64,000 nt of DNA. Origin: Colwellia sp. M166. Its GTDB lineage: Bacteria; Pseudomonadota; Gammaproteobacteria; Enterobacterales; Alteromonadaceae. The translations under genes were made by a program, and so were the position numbers. The notes under the pieces were generated by a model. It was not told the origin of the DNA and did no database searches. It saw only the letters and a list, made by a program, of their open reading frames with translations. Where the stretch lies: assembly GCF_024585285.1 (NCBI RefSeq), contig NZ_CP040755.1, forward strand, positions 4,774,001-4,838,000. Reading direction: 5' to 3'. This document shows, piece by piece, positions 55,046 to 64,000 of this stretch. How positions within the stretch are numbered: position 1 is the first letter of the stretch; every line of letters starts with the position of its first letter.

Positions 55046-58000
55046 ATGCAAAATAACGTTTCTGAAATTTTTCAATATTCCAATGAAAGTTTACTTACTG
55101 TCGCTGAACATGACCCATGGTTAGTACTCTTGTCAATTTCAATTGCGATATTTGCATCTTTTATGGGCTTTCAAGTGGCCTCTCAAGCGGCAAACCGTCC
55201 TGTTGTTGGTAAACATATTTCGTTATTGCTTGGTAGTTTTGCCTTAGGTGGTGGTGTTTGGTCAATGCACTTTATTGGTATGTTGGCACTTGAGCTGTGT
55301 ACCGATGTTTCATACAAGTTTGATTTAACTGCACTTTCAGTATTGCCTGCTATCGCTGCTTCTTGGGTAGCGTTAAACCTCATCACCCGTGATAACTTAA
55401 AAGCGCTTCAATTAATTATTGGTGGAATATTAGTGGGTGCCGGTATTGGTACTATGCACTATGTGGGCATGGCTGCTATGGAAATGGCGGTATTGCTTCG
55501 CTATGACTTATTAATGTTTTGTATTTCGATATTAGTGGCAGTGATATTGGCTATTTTGTCGCTTTGGATAAGCTTTGGTCTTGGCCAGTTGGGTAAAACT
55601 GATCAGGGGCGAACAGCAAAAATGTTGATTTCAAGTTGTGTCATGGGAGCAGCAATATCAGGTATGCATTATACGGGTATGTCTGCCGCACGCTTTGTTT
55701 TACCTCCCGGGTTTGAAATATCTCAGCAAACCAACCAAATATCTTGGTATTTAGCTTTTGGTATAACGGTAATTACCGTGTTTATTATTGGCCTAGTGTT
55801 AGCTGCCAATTTAGTCTTTGGCTATAAAGATAGGTCTGCTATTGCTATTCGTAATGAAAAGCGACTTATGGCGACCATGGATACTGCAGTTGACGGCATT
55901 ATTACGATTAATGCAAGTGGTATTATCATTAGCGTAAATAAGGCGGTAACAACCATTTTAGGTTGGCAAGAAACAGAGTTGCTCGGTAATAATGTCAGTA
56001 TGATTGTGCCAGCACCATTTAAGCATCATCACGACCAATATCTTAAAAACTATATAAAAACCCGTATTGCGAAAATTATCGGTACTGGCCGTGAAGTCGA
56101 AGCTATTGCCAAGTGTGGCGAAGAAATCCCAGTACGTCTAGGTATTGGCCATGTTGAGTTTAATAATGAACATATGTTTGTTGCCTTTATTTCAGACTTG
56201 CGTGAACGCAGAGAAATGGAAGCAGAGCTAAGAAAGAACGAAGCTCGAATTCGCGCCTTATTGACCAATATTCCCGGTATTGCTTATCGCTGTATTGATC
56301 ATCCAGGTTGGCCTAATTTGTTTATCAATGATGAAGTTGAAAAAGTATTAGGCTATCCCGCGGTTGATTTTCTATTACCGGCGCCCAAACGTAGTTTGGG
56401 CGACTTTATTCATCCTGATGATATACATATCATTGAAGAAACTAATTTGCGTGCTTCCAAAGGCTATCAAATTGAATTTAGATTTGTTGATCGCTACGGT
56501 ACGATAAAATGGATGTTGGGGTATGGTCGAGCAATAAAAGAAGAAGGTAGCAGTGACTATTATTTAGATGGTTTTATCATGGATATTAGCGATCGTAAAA
56601 AGATGGAGTCAGAGCTTATTTCAGCAAAAGAAATTGCTGAAAATGCTGCTGAATCACGCTCTGCTTTCTTAGCTAATATGAGTCATGAAATTCGCACGCC
56701 GATGAACGCGGTGATCGGTTTTAGTGATATCTTATTAGATGATGAGCTGAGTGATAGCCAGCGCAAACATCTAAATACCATTAATCAATCGGCGAAATCC
56801 TTATTACATATTCTTAATGATGTCCTTGACAGTGCTAAATTAGATAAAGGCAAATTTCAACTTGAATACCGCGACTTCTCATTGGTTGAAGAAGTCGATG
56901 CAGTGGTTTCTACTTTATGGCTACAAGCGCAGAATAAGGGCTTAGAACTTGCGTTAAATATTCATGCTGATGTTCAAGGGTATTATAACGGCGTGCCAGA
57001 TCGTATTCGCCAAGTGCTGACCAACTTAATTGGCAATGCTATTAAGTTTACTGAACACGGAAAAGTCAGCATTGAGATTAGCAACTCTGCCAATCAGTCG
57101 GTGACATTTATTATTAAAGATAGTGGTATTGGAATGACCGCATCACAATTGGAAACAATATTTGATGCCTTCGCCCAAGCAGATGAATCAATGAGTCGAC
57201 GTTTTGGTGGTACAGGCTTAGGAACGACAATCAGTAAGCAACTGGTTGAGTTGATGGAAGGGAGTATATCAGCAACAAGTGTTGAAGGTGAAGGCACTGA
57301 GTTTACCTTTAAATTACCTTTGAAACCTGTGGTAGCATCGACACAAAGCAATATCGTGCAAAAACCTCGTACTTTACCTGAATTACATATTCTGGTCGTG
57401 GATGATATTGATCATAATATCGACTTATTAACCTTATTACTTAAACGCCACGGTCATAAAGTTATCGAAGCGCGCGATGGCGAACAAGCATTATTGCAAA
57501 TGAAAAACAATATGCTTGATGTTGTTTTGATGGATATTCAGATGCCAGTAATGGATGGCTTAACAGCGGCTAAATTACGTCGGAAATTTGAAGCTGAGAA
57601 TAAGTTAATTAAGTTGCCAATTATCGCACTTACCGCCAGTGTTTTGCCGCGAGATAGGTTATCAGCGGAACAAGCTGGTATGGATGGTTTTGCCAATAAA
57701 CCTATTGACATGCAGCAGCTTAACAATGAAATTTCTAATGTTTTAGCATTAGGCAATGAGCCCATAATTGAGCCAGAGCATGTTGATAAATCGACACTGA
57801 TTATCGATGTTGAAAAAGGTATAGCACTGTGGGGTTCAAAAACCAGTCTTTTCGCTGAAATCTCTCGCTTTATTAAGCAAACAGAAAGAGAAATACTTCA
57901 GCTTGAGAGCTTACTTGAACAGCAAGAATTTCAACAGTTGCAACAACAGTGTCATAAATTTAAAGGAGGGGCAGGCAATCTTGCGTTAAACCGTTTTATG

Positions 58001-58381
58001 ACTATTTTTGATGCCTTAGAGCAGTCAAGCCATAGCCAAGACATTGATGCTAGTACCGCTAATATCGGTAAAGTTATTACTGAATTTCATGTGATTAAAA
58101 ATTGTGTCAGTAATATGAGTTCTAAACAAAAAGTACTGCCAACGTTAGAGCATGAGCATAGTGAAGCTAGCCTCAATAGCGTGTTAGCTATTTTGCTGAA
58201 ACTTGCCCCTTATGTGAATAATAATGAGTTTAATGAAGCCTTGCTAGAAGAGCTTTACGGATTTTCTGCTATAAAATCAATTGAAATCGATGCCATTATT
58301 GATTCATGTAATAATTTTGAATTTTCTCAAGCATCTGAGCAAATCAAAGAACTGATAGCTGCTATAAAACCAACATTGTAG
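55046..58381 (+). CDS. MHYT-PAS hybrid sensor histidine kinase with REC and Hpt
   Basis: 1111 residues. Residues about 25-250 form an MHYT domain with seven membrane segments and the repeated MH(F/Y)xGM motif (MHFIGM, MHYVGM, MHYTGM). A PAS domain follows (about 275-390), then a second PAS/PAC (about 395-535). HisKA is at about 545 (NMSHEIRTPMNAVIGF, phospho-accepting histidine), the HATPase domain at about 640-760, and the receiver at about 785-905 with the aspartate in LMDIQMP. A C-terminal Hpt domain holds HKFKGGAGNLAL at about 970. MHYT domains are proposed to sense oxygen, CO or NO. The next gene is an HD-GYP response regulator that may receive the phosphate. Confidence 0.93.
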   Translation: MQNNVSEIFQYSNESLLTVAEHDPWLVLLSISIAIFASFMGFQVASQAANRPVVGKHISLLLGSFALGGGVWSMHFIGMLALELCTDVSYKFDLTALSVLPAIAASWVALNLITRDNLKALQLIIGGILVGAGIGTMHYVGMAAMEMAVLLRYDLLMFCISILVAVILAILSLWISFGLGQLGKTDQGRTAKMLISSCVMGAAISGMHYTGMSAARFVLPPGFEISQQTNQISWYLAFGITVITVFIIGLVLAANLVFGYKDRSAIAIRNEKRLMATMDTAVDGIITINASGIIISVNKAVTTILGWQETELLGNNVSMIVPAPFKHHHDQYLKNYIKTRIAKIIGTGREVEAIAKCGEEIPVRLGIGHVEFNNEHMFVAFISDLRERREMEAELRKNEARIRALLTNIPGIAYRCIDHPGWPNLFINDEVEKVLGYPAVDFLLPAPKRSLGDFIHPDDIHIIEETNLRASKGYQIEFRFVDRYGTIKWMLGYGRAIKEEGSSDYYLDGFIMDISDRKKMESELISAKEIAENAAESRSAFLANMSHEIRTPMNAVIGFSDILLDDELSDSQRKHLNTINQSAKSLLHILNDVLDSAKLDKGKFQLEYRDFSLVEEVDAVVSTLWLQAQNKGLELALNIHADVQGYYNGVPDRIRQVLTNLIGNAIKFTEHGKVSIEISNSANQSVTFIIKDSGIGMTASQLETIFDAFAQADESMSRRFGGTGLGTTISKQLVELMEGSISATSVEGEGTEFTFKLPLKPVVASTQSNIVQKPRTLPELHILVVDDIDHNIDLLTLLLKRHGHKVIEARDGEQALLQMKNNMLDVVLMDIQMPVMDGLTAAKLRRKFEAENKLIKLPIIALTASVLPRDRLSAEQAGMDGFANKPIDMQQLNNEISNVLALGNEPIIEPEHVDKSTLIIDVEKGIALWGSKTSLFAEISRFIKQTEREILQLESLLEQQEFQQLQQQCHKFKGGAGNLALNRFMTIFDALEQSSHSQDIDASTANIGKVITEFHVIKNCVSNMSSKQKVLPTLEHEHSEASLNSVLAILLKLAPYVNNNEFNEALLEELYGFSAIKSIEIDAIIDSCNNFEFSQASEQIKELIAAIKPTL

Positions 58382-58403
58382 AGTTGGGGCAAGGAGAGGG
58401 TAA

Positions 58404-59387
58404 ATGCGAAAGAATAAAGCAAGTGTGTTAATTGTTGATGACGAACCGACTAACTTGCGTGTTTTGAATCAAATACTTAATGATAGCTATAAGCTTATTT
58501 TTGCTAAAAGTGGTCAGGAAGCATTAACGTTAGTTGAGAAAGAAGCGCCTGACTTAATATTATTAGACGTTATGATGCCAGGGTTAACCGGCTATGAAGT
58601 TTGTGAACACTTGAAGAAAAACCCTAAATTTAAGTCAATCCCCGTAATATTTATTACGGCATTGAGTGACCCTGATGATGAAGCTAAAGGTTTAAACCTT
58701 GGCGCTGTTGACTATATCTCTAAACCTATTTCACCCGCTGTAGTGAAAGCAAGAGTAAAAACTCATTTATCTTTAGTCGATGCCGAGGAGCTTCGAAGAA
58801 CGCGATTACAAGTGATTCAGCGTCTTGGCCGAGCATCTGAATATAAAGATAACGAAACTGGTATGCATGTTATGCGTATGAGTCATTATGCGCGCATTAT
58901 TGCCTTAGATTACGGTTTTTCAAAAGCAGAGGCAGATAACTTATTCAATGCTGCACCTATGCATGATATTGGTAAAATTGGTATTCCGGATAGCATTATG
59001 CTTAAGCCCGGTAAACTCACGACAGAAGAGTTTGCAATTATGAAAAAACATCCAGAAATTGGTGCAGAAATTTTAGGTGATTCTGATTCAGACTTGATTG
59101 AATTAGCAAAGCTAGTGTCAATGACCCATCATGAAAAATGGGATGGCACTGGTTATCCAAAGCAATTAAAAGGCACTGAGATTCCAATTGAAGGCCGTAT
59201 CGTTGCCTTAGCGGATGTCTTTGATGCCTTGACCAGTGTTAGACCTTATAAAGATGCATGGTCAATTTCAAAAGCAATGGAATTTATTCATAGTGAAAAA
59301 AATAAGCATTTTGATCCACAATTAGTCGAGATATTTGAGCAACAAATAGAGCAGATCATTGATATCAAAGAACGCTGGAAAGATTAA
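58404..59387 (+). CDS. Response regulator with HD-GYP phosphodiesterase
   Basis: 327 residues, 22 bp after the kinase gene, with AAGGAG upstream. REC domain about 8-125, with the phospho-acceptor in LILLDVMMPG. HD-GYP domain about 150-320: HDIGKIGIPD, the motif after H-x7-D, then MTHHEKWDGTGYP, which contains the GYP motif. Such proteins degrade cyclic di-GMP when phosphorylated. Probably the output partner of the hybrid kinase. A GGDEF protein lies 600 bp further on, so c-di-GMP synthesis and breakdown are close together. Confidence 0.93.
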   Translation: MRKNKASVLIVDDEPTNLRVLNQILNDSYKLIFAKSGQEALTLVEKEAPDLILLDVMMPGLTGYEVCEHLKKNPKFKSIPVIFITALSDPDDEAKGLNLGAVDYISKPISPAVVKARVKTHLSLVDAEELRRTRLQVIQRLGRASEYKDNETGMHVMRMSHYARIIALDYGFSKAEADNLFNAAPMHDIGKIGIPDSIMLKPGKLTTEEFAIMKKHPEIGAEILGDSDSDLIELAKLVSMTHHEKWDGTGYPKQLKGTEIPIEGRIVALADVFDALTSVRPYKDAWSISKAMEFIHSEKNKHFDPQLVEIFEQQIEQIIDIKERWKD

Positions 59388-59476
59388 ACTATCTTTATTT
59401 AAATTTATCTTCGATAGATTAGCTAGCGTAAAGTCGTTAACTTTAATCTAATAAAATGCCAAGTAAGGTACTCGAT

Positions 59477-59782
59477 ATGAAAATGGTTTATAGCAACGAA
59501 AGCTTATTTTTGGTTAATAATATTAAAAACATTATTGAGGCGGCGGGTATTGTTACTTTCCTGAAAAATGAATTTACCCAAGGGGCTGTAGGTGAAGTGT
59601 CAGTTTTTGATTGCTGGCCAGAAATATGGGTACTTGAAAATAGTGATTATGAGAAAGCCCTGGTTGTCATCGCTAATGTACAAAAATTGCTCAGCATGGA
59701 TGATTGGATTTGCAATAAATGTGGTGAAAAAAATCATGCCTCATTTGAAGTCTGCTGGCAATGCCAACATGAGCAAGCATAG
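59477..59782 (+). CDS. DUF2007-like protein with C-terminal zinc ribbon
   Basis: 101 residues from the ATG at 59477 (MKMVYSNE), where AAGG lies about 8 nt upstream; the frame extends to an ATG at 59456. Residues 1-70 fit DUF2007 (NIIEAAGIVTFLKNEFTQGA...WPEIWVLE), a small beta-alpha-beta domain thought to bind a signal. A zinc ribbon follows at the C-terminus: CNKCGEKNHASFEVCWQC, with two CxxC pairs. It is the third gene of the signalling run, but the function is unknown. Confidence 0.75.
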   Translation: MKMVYSNESLFLVNNIKNIIEAAGIVTFLKNEFTQGAVGEVSVFDCWPEIWVLENSDYEKALVVIANVQKLLSMDDWICNKCGEKNHASFEVCWQCQHEQA

Positions 59783-59997
59783 TAAGGTTTGGAGCAATAC
59801 GAATGCGTAATAAATATCACGCATTGGCTGATATATTTCGACCGTTATCATTAACGTTAGCGGTAATTGTTAACAAGTTAACTAGATTTTAGTACTGAAT
59901 TTTTTAAATTAGTGTTTTATTTATATACATGATATCAATTTATAGCGTATATTTATCGGTTGATGATGGGTCGCTTGTATAAAATGGAATTTATAAA

Positions 59998-60825
59998 ATG
60001 CTGATAGTTAATCGAAAACCTATTCTTAATCTCTTTATTCCCAGCTACTTTATCTTAGAGTTGCTTTCGCTGGGTCAAGCCTACGCGCAAGATTCGATAG
60101 CAAGCTATGCTGAATTAGCAGACTCATTGCCCGTTAATAAAGGGCTACTAGAAGGGCTTAACAGTAACCCGCAATTTCTTATTTTGATAATTATTGCCTT
60201 AGTACTCATTCTTTGTGTGGTTATTATGCTGTCTATTCTTCATCATCGTAAGTTAACTAGACAAATAGTTTTATCGATGAAAGATGAATTAACCGGGGTG
60301 TTTTGTCGAAACTATTTAAAAATGTACTTACCCGCTTTACAATCACGATTTGAGCGAGAGCCAAACCCTGAATTATCTTTAGGGGTGTTAATTATTGATT
60401 GTGATGATTTTAAATTTATAAATGATACTTTTGGCCATGCAGGTGGTGATAAAGCCTTAAAAGCCATTGTTAACAAAATATCATCTCAGATCAGAGAGCA
60501 TGATCTATTGCTACGTTGGGGAGGAGATGAATTTGTCTTAGTTTGCGAGTCGGTTAGCCAAATACAACTTCGTGAGCTTGCTGAGAGAATTATTGCTAGC
60601 ATCAGTGATATGTTTATAGCATATGAGCAAGCAACACTCTCTGTAACAGTATCTGCCGGTTATGCTTTACATGATAAAATTAAAGATTTTGACTTTGATG
60701 GCTTAATTAATGCCGCTGATGAATATTTATTGGTGACGAAAAAAGCAGGGAAAAATAATTATTTAGGAAGAAAAAAAGCTAATTTAGCCGGTAATCATTT
60801 CTTAAATACTTTTGCTAAACGCTAA
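59998..60825 (+). CDS. Membrane GGDEF protein (diguanylate cyclase)
   Basis: 275 residues. An N-terminal hydrophobic stretch (about 8-30) could be a signal peptide or anchor. A second segment at about 58-80 (FLILIIIALVLILCVVIML) is a membrane helix. The GGDEF domain covers about 95-265, with D(D/E)FKFINDTFGHAGGDKAL and WGGDEFVLV. The signature is intact, so it is probably active in making c-di-GMP. No RxxD inhibition site is seen near the usual position. The second IS982 copy is inserted exactly at its stop codon. Confidence 0.9.
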   Translation: MLIVNRKPILNLFIPSYFILELLSLGQAYAQDSIASYAELADSLPVNKGLLEGLNSNPQFLILIIIALVLILCVVIMLSILHHRKLTRQIVLSMKDELTGVFCRNYLKMYLPALQSRFEREPNPELSLGVLIIDCDDFKFINDTFGHAGGDKALKAIVNKISSQIREHDLLLRWGGDEFVLVCESVSQIQLRELAERIIASISDMFIAYEQATLSVTVSAGYALHDKIKDFDFDGLINAADEYLLVTKKAGKNNYLGRKKANLAGNHFLNTFAKR

Positions 60826-60828
60826 ATA

Positions 60829-61826
60829 ACCTCAGCTCGGGATAAGAATTAATTAAATTGAACTAAGTGCCCGTTCCACGATCCGATCTTTCGACCAAGA
60901 AAAAACAGAAAGATAATAAGGAACGGGCATGAATAAACTAGTTGAAATATTCTGTGATGTCGATGATTTTTGTCGCGTATTTATCCCACAATGGGAGAAA
61001 CAATTAATTGCTGATGGAAGTATCAAGCGAAATCGTCCATGCCGTATGGCTATGAGTGAGATAATCACTATATTAATTGCTTTTCATACATCAAATCATC
61101 GCGACTTTAAAAATTATTATAAAGGTTATATTGCTAAGTTTTATCGTTCACATTTCCCTAGCTTATTGAGCTACACTCGATTTTTAGAAGTGATGCCTAA
61201 AGCGGTCGTTCCACTTTCTAGCTACTTTTCAATACTTAAAGGTGAGTCTACAGGTATTGAGTTTATTGACTCTACAAGCATAAAAGTATGCCATAACTTA
61301 AGAATTCCTAGACATAAAACATTTGACGGTATAGCCGAACGGGGCAAAGGAACAATGGGTTGGTTTTATGGGTTCAAACTACATTTAGTCACTAACTTTA
61401 GAGGTGAAATAGTTGAGGCTAAATTAACTACTGGCAATGTTCACGACACAAAGCCCGTATTAGCCTTAGCTAAAAACTTAAAAGGGAAGTTATATGCAGA
61501 TAAAGGCTATATAAGCAAAAAATTAACAGTTGGTTTGAAGGAAAAAGGAGTTGATTTGATAACAACCGTGCGCCGTAATATGAAAGCCAAAGCTATGTCG
61601 TTATGGGATAGAGCAATGTTATCTAGACGGTTTATTATTGAAACGATAAATGATCAATTGAAGAATATATCTCAAATAGAGCATTCGCGTCATCGTAGCC
61701 CTAATAGTTTTATGTTGAATTTACTGGCAGGTTTAGTGGCTTATTGCCTTAAAGAAAATAAGCCAACCCTTAATATTAGTGACGTAGAGAAGAATGCTAT
61801 GGTTAGGGCTTAACCCGATCTGAGGT
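60829..61826 (+). mobile_element. IS982-family element, copy 2 (998 bp, intact)
   Basis: Inverted repeats as in copy 1. Target duplication TAAATA at 60823-60828 and 61827-61832. The first three bases of the duplication are the stop codon of the GGDEF gene, so that gene stays complete. The transposase inside is uninterrupted. Confidence 0.93.
60929..61813 (+). CDS. IS982-family transposase (intact)
   Basis: 294 residues, a typical length. MNKLVEIFCDVDDFC is the family's conserved N-terminus; EFIDSTSIKVC, LYADKGY and ETINDQLKN carry the DDE residues. One frame throughout, unlike copy 1. Upstream is the left inverted repeat and an AAGGAACGGGC-type ribosome binding site. Confidence 0.93.
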   Translation: MNKLVEIFCDVDDFCRVFIPQWEKQLIADGSIKRNRPCRMAMSEIITILIAFHTSNHRDFKNYYKGYIAKFYRSHFPSLLSYTRFLEVMPKAVVPLSSYFSILKGESTGIEFIDSTSIKVCHNLRIPRHKTFDGIAERGKGTMGWFYGFKLHLVTNFRGEIVEAKLTTGNVHDTKPVLALAKNLKGKLYADKGYISKKLTVGLKEKGVDLITTVRRNMKAKAMSLWDRAMLSRRFIIETINDQLKNISQIEHSRHRSPNSFMLNLLAGLVAYCLKENKPTLNISDVEKNAMVRA

Positions 61827-61884
61827 TAAATACCAAGGCAGTATGTCGAGTTGATATGTAATAAAGCAATAGTGTTGATAAATA

Positions 61885-62226
61885 ATGCGTAAATCAGATA
61901 AAAAACTCGATAATCAAATTATTAAAGCCTTAACTGAGGTTTGCCATCACGCCTTAGAAGATATTGATGGCTTTCAATGGCTAACGCATACGGTTAATTT
62001 TGATAACTTTCCACAAAGTTTAAAAGTTGTTTGTGTATTTGATAGCAACAGCTCGTTAACTGATTATGAAAAATCAGAGACTAATCATTATTTGACGACA
62101 CTTATTGCTAGCAAGCTGACAAGTATTGGTCTTGCACTGAACAATATTAACAACCAAGTTGAGCTTGATAGCGAAGAGAACTGCCGTCTTTATCATGCCG
62201 GTAATTGGCACAAAAGACTTTCTTGA
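61885..62226 (+). CDS. Small Fis-family-annotated protein
   Basis: 113 residues of the type found in Shewanella and relatives and often annotated as a Fis-family regulator: MRKSDKKLDNQIIKALTEVC, then GFQWLTHTVNFDNFPQSLKVVCVFD. I see no clear helix-turn-helix at the C-terminus, so the regulator label may be inherited. It stands between the IS982 copy and the convergent argO gene. Function uncertain. Confidence 0.7.
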   Translation: MRKSDKKLDNQIIKALTEVCHHALEDIDGFQWLTHTVNFDNFPQSLKVVCVFDSNSSLTDYEKSETNHYLTTLIASKLTSIGLALNNINNQVELDSEENCRLYHAGNWHKRLS

Positions 62227-62268
62227 CGGGGACTACTTGCTAGTGATTATTAACTGTCAGCGCTTTAT

Positions 62269-62883
62269 TTACAGGCTGCTAAATAGCGATAATGCGATTG
62301 CACACATGATTAAGCCCACCACTATATCAATAGCTCTTTTCACTTTCGCTTGATTAAGCCAAGGTGACATTTTCGCTGCCGCACCAGCTAAGCTATAAAA
62401 CCAAATTATCGACGCTAACATAGTACCTACGGCAAAAGCTATCCGTTCATTACCTTGAAACTGACCACCAACACTGCCTAATATCATTACTGTATCAAGA
62501 TAGACATGTGGGTTTAGTAATGTTACCGATAATGTTGAAACAATAACGAGCCAAGGTTTTTTGTCGAGTGCAGAGCTTGCTTGCTGATTACTGTCATAGT
62601 TGTTCTGCCACACTTGGCGAAATGATAAGCTAGCGTAAGCCAATAAAAAAGTGATGCCGCCCCAGGAAATAACCGTAACTAAGGTCGGTGATGTGGCGAT
62701 TAGCTTTGCACCACCAAAAACCCCTAGAGCAATAAGAACGACATCACAAAACATGCAAATTGAGGCCGCTAAAAAATGATGATGTCGCTTGATAGCATGA
62801 TTCAGTACATGAGCATTTTGAGCGCCGATCGGAATAATCATACCAGCACCTAGAAAAAGGCCTTGTAGCAAGGGTGAAAACAT
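62269..62883 (-). CDS. argO: LysE/ArgO-family amino-acid exporter
   Basis: 204 residues, with about six hydrophobic segments. The start LLQGLFLGAGMIIPIGAQNAHVLNHAIKR is the LysE/ArgO signature, including the conserved PIGAQN; the second half carries NPHVYLD. ArgO exports arginine, and members of the family export lysine. It is divergent from an ArgP-like regulator with 144 bp between them, the usual arrangement for argO/argP, which supports the call. Confidence 0.9.
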   Translation of the reverse strand: MFSPLLQGLFLGAGMIIPIGAQNAHVLNHAIKRHHHFLAASICMFCDVVLIALGVFGGAKLIATSPTLVTVISWGGITFLLAYASLSFRQVWQNNYDSNQQASSALDKKPWLVIVSTLSVTLLNPHVYLDTVMILGSVGGQFQGNERIAFAVGTMLASIIWFYSLAGAAAKMSPWLNQAKVKRAIDIVVGLIMCAIALSLFSSL

Positions 62884-63027
62884 TTTTTGCTCCTAAATAA
62901 ACTTGTGCAGAATAAGGTCGCTAATGTAACCAAACAAACACTATAAGTATAATTAATGCTTTTTATCTTTGATTAGTTTTGCTAATGTTGATGTTGGTTG
63001 AATATAGATAAATAGGAATAACGCACC

Positions 63028-63921
63028 TTGCTGGATTACAAGTTATTGCACGCATTGAGCGTAGTGGTCGATGAGCAAAATTTTGATAAAGCCGCATCAG
63101 TATTGGCCATTACGCAATCTGCTGTTTCTCAACGTATAAAAAGTTTAGAGCAAACTATAGGGCAACCGGTCTTAGTGCGAGCGCAACCTATAGTCGCTAC
63201 CGCGATTGGCAAAAAGCTACTTGGCCATTACCAACAAGTTAAATTGCTAGAACAAGATATTCTGCCAGATATTTCAGGCAATAATAAAAATGAAACTATC
63301 ACCGCCAGTATTGCCAGTAATGCCGATAGTTTAGCAACTTGGTTAATTAGCGCTATTGGCGACGTTTGCCATCACTATAACGTGTCGGTAAATTTTCGAC
63401 TTTCAGATGAAAACAGAAGCATTAATTATTTAAAAGATGGTGAAGTATTTGGTGCCATTAGCACACATGACAGCGCTTTGCCGGGTTGTACCTTTGAAAA
63501 GCTCGGCGATATGCAATATCTATTAGTAGCAGCGCCTAACTTTGTTAAACATTACTTTCCTCATGGTATTAATGAGCAAGCATTAGCCCGAGCTCCAGCC
63601 GTTGCTTATGATCAAAAAGATGATATGCACATCAAATATATTGAAAAAACTTTTGGTTTAAAAAGCGGCTCGTATCCTTGTCATACGGTACGTTCATCGG
63701 AAGCTTTTGTTGGCTTTGCAAAACAAGGCCTAGCGTATTGCTTGATCCCTCAATTGCAAATACAGCAAGAGCTTAATAATGGGCAGCTGATTAATTTAAT
63801 GCCTGAAAATACGATCACTAGAACACTATACTGGCATCATTGGGTGTTATTAAAAGGGGTATTTAAACAACTTTCAATGGCGATAATCAATCGTGCGCAA
63901 CAAGCATTGAATAATCAATAA
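63028..63921 (+). CDS. argP: LysR-family regulator, ArgP-like
   Basis: 297 residues from a TTG start with AGGAA upstream. The N-terminal helix-turn-helix at about 17-45 (FDKAASVLAITQSAVSQRIKSLEQ) is that of a LysR regulator, and the effector-binding domain follows. The HTH wording (TQSAVSQRIKSLE) and the divergent argO gene match ArgP (IciA), which activates argO in response to arginine or lysine. The short intergenic region should contain its binding site. Normal length. Confidence 0.88.
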   Translation: MLDYKLLHALSVVVDEQNFDKAASVLAITQSAVSQRIKSLEQTIGQPVLVRAQPIVATAIGKKLLGHYQQVKLLEQDILPDISGNNKNETITASIASNADSLATWLISAIGDVCHHYNVSVNFRLSDENRSINYLKDGEVFGAISTHDSALPGCTFEKLGDMQYLLVAAPNFVKHYFPHGINEQALARAPAVAYDQKDDMHIKYIEKTFGLKSGSYPCHTVRSSEAFVGFAKQGLAYCLIPQLQIQQELNNGQLINLMPENTITRTLYWHHWVLLKGVFKQLSMAIINRAQQALNNQ

Positions 63922-63974
63922 GCCTTATTTACAAAACGACTTACCGTTAGAAAGATAATAATTAGGAGTACAAC

Positions 63975-64000
63975 ATGAGCAACTTGCACGTGAGAGCGGC
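63975..64000 (+). CDS. Start of an unidentified gene
   Basis: ATG at 63975 with AGGAG 5 nt upstream; begins MSNLHVRA. The window ends after nine codons, so no family can be named. Confidence 0.4.

Noticed and set aside
1..64000. tRNA, rRNA or CRISPR arrays
   Set aside because: None of the typical tRNA end motifs, rRNA stretches or regularly spaced repeats were recognised on reading the window.

Overview
The window looks like the chromosome of a low-GC marine gammaproteobacterium of the Alteromonadales, most likely Colwelliaceae (Colwellia or Thalassotalea type). The basis is the right-hand backbone: short hibernation factor Hpf, a DUF6172-like protein, an acetyl-CoA hydrolase/GNAT fusion, an MHYT hybrid kinase next to an HD-GYP regulator, a small Fis-annotated-type protein and an argO/argP pair. 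The genus is inference. No rRNA, tRNA or CRISPR array was seen.

Positions 1 to about 43,077 read as a mobile, defence-rich island. It opens with the end of a PKD-repeat protein (2-1204). A module from about 1.3 to 16.9 kb, bounded by two imperfect direct repeats of about 100 bp (1337-1447, 16760-16858), carries endonuclease I, a sigma-factor-like/small protein/ImmA-like protease cassette, a type II CBASS operon divergent from that cassette across a perfect 34-bp palindrome, a Wadjet/MksBEF-like system in the order D-C-A-B, and a PD-(D/E)XK-like protein.

Positions 17,142-30,818 hold twelve co-directional genes in three blocks (a 47-residue zinc-knuckle protein; an AAA+ to DUF2997 run; a radical-SAM run), many with overlapping ends. 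They encode a Ycf46-like AAA+ ATPase, a UPF1-like SF1 helicase, two proteins with PLD-like traces, a coiled-coil protein, an NrdG-type radical SAM protein, a DUF2997-like protein, a second radical SAM enzyme, a PHP phosphoesterase, a phosphoribosyltransferase-like protein and a glycosyltransferase-like protein. I cannot match the whole set to a named system, so it is the best candidate here for something undescribed.

Positions 30.8-43.1 kb are island debris and mobility genes: a duplicated integrase tail, an intact and a broken SRAP gene, a KfrA-like coiled-coil protein with a likely operator, and a minus-strand run of large tyrosine-recombinase-like genes split by an IS3-family element. The island ends inside a DUF808-family gene, of which only the 3' end remains (43078-43299).

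From 43.3 kb on, ordinary chromosome resumes, interrupted by two nearly identical IS982-family insertions (50929-51927 and 60829-61826), each with a 6-bp target duplication. The first has a frameshifted transposase, the second is intact. Between them lies a signalling block (MHYT hybrid kinase, HD-GYP regulator, GGDEF protein).
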